Source of the DNA: Tanypteryx hageni
Taxonomy: Eukaryota; Arthropoda; Insecta; Odonata; Petaluridae
Direction: 5' to 3'
DNA length: 64,000 bases
Assembly: GCA_028673005.1 (NCBI GenBank)
Contig: CM054113.1
Location: 37,328,117 to 37,392,116 of the forward strand
A program made the position numbers and the translations under genes. Of the stretch, positions 58,247 through 64,000 are shown in pieces (position 1 is the first letter of the stretch; each line of letters starts with the position of its first letter). The notes under the pieces were generated by a model. The model was not told the DNA's origin. It worked only from the letters and a program-made list of their open reading frames with translations, and did no database searches.

Positions 58247-61200
58247 GAACAACTCAAATTTAACGGATGCGTTATAACATTCAGAACGAAATTTGCCGGT
58301 GTTAGTAACACTGAAGCAAACACATTTAATCCAGGACCTGGGTAAGGGCAAAAGTAAGGATTTCTTACTGTAAGGTTAGAATCCGAACGATGAAAGAGCG
58401 CAACGCTTCGGCACATCTTTTGCAGGTCTTGCGTCCGAGAGCGAGGCTTTGTCATTGTGACGTCTCTTTCACTTCCTCCCGTCGTTCCCTTTCTCATTCG
58501 CTAATTCGACAAAATCGATCCGTGCGAAACGCTATTTCAGCTTGTCCTTTTGGCCATACGCGCCTCTTCCTCTCAGTCACTGGTCTGTTAAATATGCTAA
58601 CATCACGAACATGCGTGTATTATCCATGCGGGAGTCGGTCGCCACGGCCGTCGAGTCGACAGATCGTTTCCCTCTTCGAATTCTGTAACTGCAACCTACT
58701 CGTCAATCGTAATTTACTTCTGCACAGATATTGAGTGACCTCACTTTCTGAATTGGACCATTTTATCGGTTGAGTACTCGATAATTCCCTATTCTAAAAA
58801 ATGGTGTATTTTGCAAGTGTATGCAGTAATTACAAAAGTGAACTTAAAATTTTGTAGTTATACATCAAAGATGGGTGTGGTGCGTAAGGAATTTTGAACA
58901 AAATAATTATGCGCATTGACAAAAATGCATCACTCAACTTTATCATCTTATTTGTTATCTCAGGTTAATGTAAATGTTCCTGAGTGGTGTCAACATAGCA
59001 GATTAATTTTTGGAATCAATTTCTTAAAAAAGGCGTTTCACCTTTTATCATTGAAATTAAAGATTTTCGTATTTGTCTTTTTTATCGCACAAAACATGGC
59101 ATTTATAATGGTATTCTAAAATGAATAAAATTGTCGCAATAATTTAACTGAAAAAAGTTTTCCGATTCAGGGTTATTCCTTACTATGGCGCATTATTTAC
59201 CCAAAATTTCACTGGAGGGAACAAGTTAAGAATGTGGTATGGCTGTTTTATATAGACGTATTAACTGGGACAGAACAATTTATGTTATTCTGTTCACTAA
59301 TGCTAATTACGAGCGTAGCGTTTCCAAAAGTCTGACATATTTAAAGTCTAAATATGATTTTAGAAACAATCCTGTGATAAACAAATAAAAAAGGAGATTC
59401 AACCAGGGATTTTTTCATTTTCATAGTTATAAAAAGATAACTAGTTTATAACATACCGCTCTTCCCTTCATTCTCTAGAAAAAATATCGAACATTCTCTT
59501 ATCGAAAATAACCAAGTTTCTATTGGACTTAATTTCCATTCAGTTCGATGGAAATCCTCAGGAAATTCTTGAAACGCCCCTCGTTATACCCTGACTCCAA
59601 CGCTGAAGCCGAGACGCTTCTCTCCTCCCTGAAGAATATTTTCACCTCCTGCGACTTTGGAAACCACGCTCTCATTTGAAATATGATAGTCTTCGCTTCA
59701 CAACAAATGGAAAGCATTTCGTCTCCAGCTTAAAGATTTAAACTCCTGCCATTCACCTGCCATACACTCTCTCTCTCATCTCCGAATCCCATCCCGTCTA
59801 CATTCCCACTCTCCTCATCCCCCCCACTCCTCCTTATCCCATTTCACGCCCTTTCATTCCACGCAATTTTCTATCCGAAGGAATTTTCTCCGTGCCATTT
59901 TCACTCTCTCTCTCTTGCCCTTCTCTTTATTTTGTGTTTTCCTACTCACTTAATTCATAGGAGCGTATGCATCGGGTGAGAAAATGTAAGTTTCTTTTCT
60001 CTATCCTTTCACTTATCCGAGGCATAAGTTTCGACGGAGATGCATATGACGAAGGAACCTTTTGCGTCTCCAGAGAGGCTTCCGGCATTTGCTGGCTGTA
60101 AATGCCACACAATGCATATTGCCTGCTAAGCCGCTTCCATTAATGCGGAATTACCCGGAAATTCACTTATCCGGCTCACTTAAAGACGAAGGACAGTAGA
60201 GGAAAGATGTCCATTCGTAGGCCTCTGTCTAAGAGAAAGAATTGTAAAAGTTGGTAGAGACCTAGTTCCGATTCAAAAATGATTATAATTCCTACCGTCA
60301 CGCCCCGGAAATTGCATGTACCCCAAGATATGCACGAATAGGAATCTGTTGATTACATGCCACTATGGATATTTTCCACCATCTATCCCTCTAACGATGA
60401 AGTGTTGTTTAACACTACCTTTTCATCAATTTTTCTCGCAAAAATATCAAGATTATAATTAATATATGCCTGTTATCAGCCTTTTCCAGTGTTGGAGATA
60501 AGTCCACTTCGAATTTGGATAACATCAACACGGTTGTGGTGCTTATAGGATTTCATAACCACGAAGGAAGACGAAGAATATCGGAAATACAACTTAATTT
60601 GAATTCTAAAATTTTAGGCGTTACAACAAATGTAAAAGAGCTACATTTAAATTTGCTCATATTCGTTTCACCATAGCTCAATAGCAATGAAATAAACTTT
60701 GTTTTCTCATTTAAGACCAACTTTGTAAGAAGATATAGCAGCTTGATTTGCATCTAGCTTAATGCTCAATTCTCTCGATCGTTTTTCGCTATTGTCAAAG
60801 CGTATGTAGAGTTAAAGCTTTCGTCATTCCAGATGTGGCAGATATTAGCGAATGAAGAAATATTTTGTAATACATATCATAGAGAAGTTAATGTTAAAGT
60901 TGGAGATATGAGATTCGCGAAAAAGTAATTCAGTTCATTCCTCCCTGCTTCCTCCTTTTTAATTATTTAGGGTCTTCTTGTCCTCTCGTGCTCTTCTTTG
61001 TCCTCGGTATCCTCAGCCTCCTCTCAGCGCTTTCGCTTCCTGCTCCTCTCTTCCTCTAAACCCTCCTCTTTTTCCTTCTCTCTCTCGGTTGATTCTGAAA
61101 TTAATTCCTTTCCCCGCCGCTCTCGTTAATGAGGCCGTTGTGTCCCGCCCCTTCATCTCATCGCCTAGGTCTCCCGCTGAGAGTCGCTGCTATCACCCGG

Positions 61201-61261
61201 GGATTTATTGCCCGCACCAATGCAAGGGTTTTCGGATCTCTCGCTAATGATTTGCAATGTT
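58247..61261. other. Long non-coding stretch, no recognised gene
   Basis: AT-rich overall. A pyrimidine-rich patch lies at 59740-59940. 60940-61250 is GC-richer. Frames are short and unrecognised. Confidence 0.4.
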
Positions 61262-61355
61262 ACAGCAACATGACCGCAGGATTTTTTCCTCCCACGCAGC
61301 CCGGTATCACAGCAACATGACCGCAGGTTTTTTTCCTCCCACGCAGCCCGGTACC
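61262..61355. repeat. 47-bp tandem duplication, two units
   Basis: 61262-61308 and 61309-61355 are near-identical, each containing ACAGCAACATGACCGCAGG, a T-run, CCTCCCACGCAGCCCGGTA. They differ only at one or two positions. Confidence 0.9.
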
Positions 61356-64000
61356 CTGACCATTTTTCCCTAGCGAACTTGCGAAAAGTTTACGGAGGGC
61401 GCAATAAAACGCTTACGAAGGATTACAAAAAACATTTTTTTTCATTGCGGCCGTAAAGAAAAGTTGAATGAGTTTTGAGTTCAGGTTTTAAACTTTTCAT
61501 CATCAGAATTTAAAAAATAACATCTTAAACTGTCGCGCTTCTCTCTCTCGCACCGTTATAAATTGCAATTTTTATCACCGGTCGTTCCGTGTAAAAAATA
61601 ATATGTCTGTGCAATGAAAGGTGGTGCAGCCCGAGCTAGAGTAATCAACTGTTGGGGAATGGCGAATTTGTCGAGAGAGCTATACATTTTACCAGACGAG
61701 GGTTGAGTTCCGTAAAGATCCGCCCCTTTTCGAGAAAACTGCGCATTCTGGTGGTGAAACGGTGAGGCTTATCGCTCCGTCAACCCGTCCCTAGTCGCTC
61801 CCGGGAGGATTATTATAGCAAAAAAATCCCGGCGTAATTTTTTTACCGGAGATTTGCGAAGGCACCGTGGTATTAATCGAAATTAATCTCGCGTGTTGAT
61901 TGAAGCGGAGTTAGACGGTTGGAAATGGGCGATTTCTTTCGTCGAATATTTTTGCTTGTTGCTTGCTATTTGCCAACCCTAGGGATATAATCATTTACAA
62001 ATTTTTTAATGTTAATTAACAAAGGATATGTGTATAACTAGATTAAAATTCTCCTATTTTATCACTTAATTTCATCTAAATGACAGACAAAAATAAGGAA
62101 GGTCCAAAACCAATTAGTTTGATTAGTTAAAAATAAAAAAACTATAAAAAGATAAAGTACGACGATGAACTAATAAAAAATTAGAAAACTTGATCAAGTT
62201 GGAGTTAGTGTAATTTGCTCGCTTTGTCGATTATTTTTATTATGTGAAAGGAATTATATAGCGGTATCATAAAAGGCAAAAAAATAAAAATAAAAGTTAT
62301 TTTCTCCAAACTTGTGATGATTAAGAGTGGTTTTTATCCCAGATAAAAGTTTTCTTTGAGTTTAGTTGACGAAAATTTTCTTTAATTGAACGATAAGTAC
62401 CAGCATAATCTGTAGTTTGAATGGTATAGTAAGCGCAATTTGTATGGAGCCAAAAATCTCAGGCTGTGTATATCGCTATTGGGCCATTTTTACAGACCCA
62501 AATTATTGCTTCAAGGTTATAAAAAAAGAGAAAGTTCCGATTCTCATTTTCTCGTATAAAGATTTCCTATGCGATACTTGCACAATTAACAAAAATCGAC
62601 ATTAAAATATACGACAAATAAATTAATACGATTTTATCGACTTGTTTACAGAAGTAAAAGTCAATAATTTGTAATAACCCTGTGATATGAACGAGTATTC
62701 TTCATCTTCATCGCGGTAATATCTATCATTTGTGGAAACGTAATTAACATAATTTTGTGTGTATATTTCTATAAGATGTTCATCAATTCGTGTCTATTGA
62801 GATGAAAGTTCTCAAATGTAAGGCTCTCTCAGTGAATTGTGCCAAGAGTTTCAGAAAATATGAAAAATAAGAAATTATTTACAAACCAATAATTTGTACA
62901 CCTTTGAGCCATGTCAAATTCGTCGATGACTTTCGAACCGCTCTGCTAAAGACACTTATATTTGCTTACTTCTCTCTTTGTCAAATACATATTTTCGGAA
63001 GTAAATTAAGATTTAAAAAATAGTTTTAAAATTTGAAACTTGAAATTGTTTATAATATTATGTAATATATAATATTATTATACTAATAGATAAAAGGCTA
63101 ATCTGTGTGTGTGTCGGAACATTATAAGGAGTTTAATGGGAGAATGATAAAACCGCTTACAACTTGAAAACTTTTCGATCTCTTGCGATCCAACTTTCAG
63201 GAATTACCGGGCAAAGACACTTTTAGAATTAAGCTGTTCGTCATCTATAGTGAAATCATGGTATTGACTCCAGGAGCCTATCTTTTGTCCTTTAAATAGA
63301 ATGGGAAGAGCTGAAACGTAGCGTGCAAGCCTTTTTTTCGTTAACATTTGAGATTACTTAGAATCTTGATAAAAACTCGGAATTTGAACCCGAAAACGTC
63401 TAAAAGAATTAACTTTTATTTTCCAATCGTCGAAATTCGAGTAATCTTCCAATTAATCAAAAAATGTATTTTAGACGCGACAATTTTACGTTTTCTCGAG
63501 CAAAAACTTTCGTCCTCAAGAGCAACTGCATTGTTGCCAACCACGAAATTATGTGAACCACATTGGATGCACGTTATTACTCTTTTCTAGAGTGCAACTA
63601 GGGTTTTGTTTATTTACATTTAATACATTGTTTCCGACATCACGAAAAATAAAATTGGATTTTGTTATAGAATAGTTTTAACTGTGTATCTAAATAGCTA
63701 GTATGTGACGTGAATTTCTGAGTTGTGAAAATTGAAACTGGAATGACCGAAAGGATTGCTTTGTTTGCACCGCAATATTTAAGCGATCTAATAGTGTTTA
63801 ATCTAATTTGTACCGTATTGTTACTCTAGTCATAAGGGTATATGCACCAAATTGGATTTAGGTGTGTGATAGCGTTACATGTTTATATAAATAACTAATA
63901 TGTGGCATAAAATGCTATTTTTTGAGTCTTGGCAATGTATTTGTTTGTTGTTTAGACGCGCGTCGACAAGATAGTTATTAACGTAAGTTGCAACGAAGGA
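61356..64000. other. Non-coding stretch to window end
   Basis: 61356-61930 is GC-richer; after that AT-rich. 63045-63110 contains TATAATATTATACTAATAG and AAAAGGCTAATCTGTGTGTG, a phrase style seen at the ends of many insect interspersed repeats, but no boundary was found. No gene recognised. Confidence 0.4.

Overview
This window looks like a non-coding stretch of an arthropod (most likely insect) nuclear genome. It is AT-rich and dense in simple repeats and transposable-element remains. I see no rRNA, tRNA, CRISPR, operon or bacterial signal. I could not support a single host protein-coding exon, so the window is probably intergenic or the inside of a very large intron. The insect guess rests on the repertoire (RTE-type LINE with an ATG-repeat tail, Jockey/CR1-like LINEs, a D34D mariner, hAT-type MITEs) and on composition. 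Species cannot be told from the sequence.

Layout. 1-3.4 kb: AT-rich DNA with a decayed RTE-type reverse-transcriptase tail at 1190-1620. 3.38-6.36 kb: a nearly complete RTE-type LINE on the minus strand, with an intact-looking endonuclease, a broken reverse transcriptase, a microsatellite tail and a 9-bp target-site duplication. A perfect 56-bp palindrome sits inside its RT domain. 6.4-12.7 kb: no recognisable gene. 12.7-14.0 kb: (TA)n tracts bracketing a perfect foldback with 179-bp arms, followed by one copy of a roughly 780-bp dispersed repeat. 14.9-21.2 kb: a repeat nest holding a broken mariner transposase, a dead Jockey/CR1-like RT, two or three copies each of several unnamed interspersed repeats, and two tandemly repeated blocks. 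21-34 kb: low-complexity pyrimidine-rich and purine-rich DNA, with an imperfect inverted repeat at 31.9 kb. 34.7-39.4 kb: another copy of one nest repeat, a textbook hAT-type MITE with a perfect 8-bp TSD, a second copy of the tandem-unit repeat, a GC/CpG-richer block, and a member of a second hAT-like MITE family. 45.9 kb: a MITE with long terminal inverted repeats. 52.2-56.2 kb: the second copy of the 780-bp repeat directly upstream of a Jockey/CR1-like LINE with recognisable endonuclease and RT domains. 57.3-58.2 kb: a small tandem array split by a foldback insertion with a 14-bp TSD, then the second hAT-like MITE with near-perfect TSD. 58.2-64 kb: mostly featureless.

How it fits together. 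All recognisable coding potential belongs to transposons, and every copy carries stops or frameshifts, so nothing here is likely to be autonomously active. The most striking feature is the number of inverted-repeat (foldback) structures of different ages, from perfect (12757-13118, 4277-4332) to decayed (31877-32040, 45864-46085, 57491-57625). Several look like short non-autonomous families that may not be catalogued. Family names are from motif recognition only; no database search was possible.
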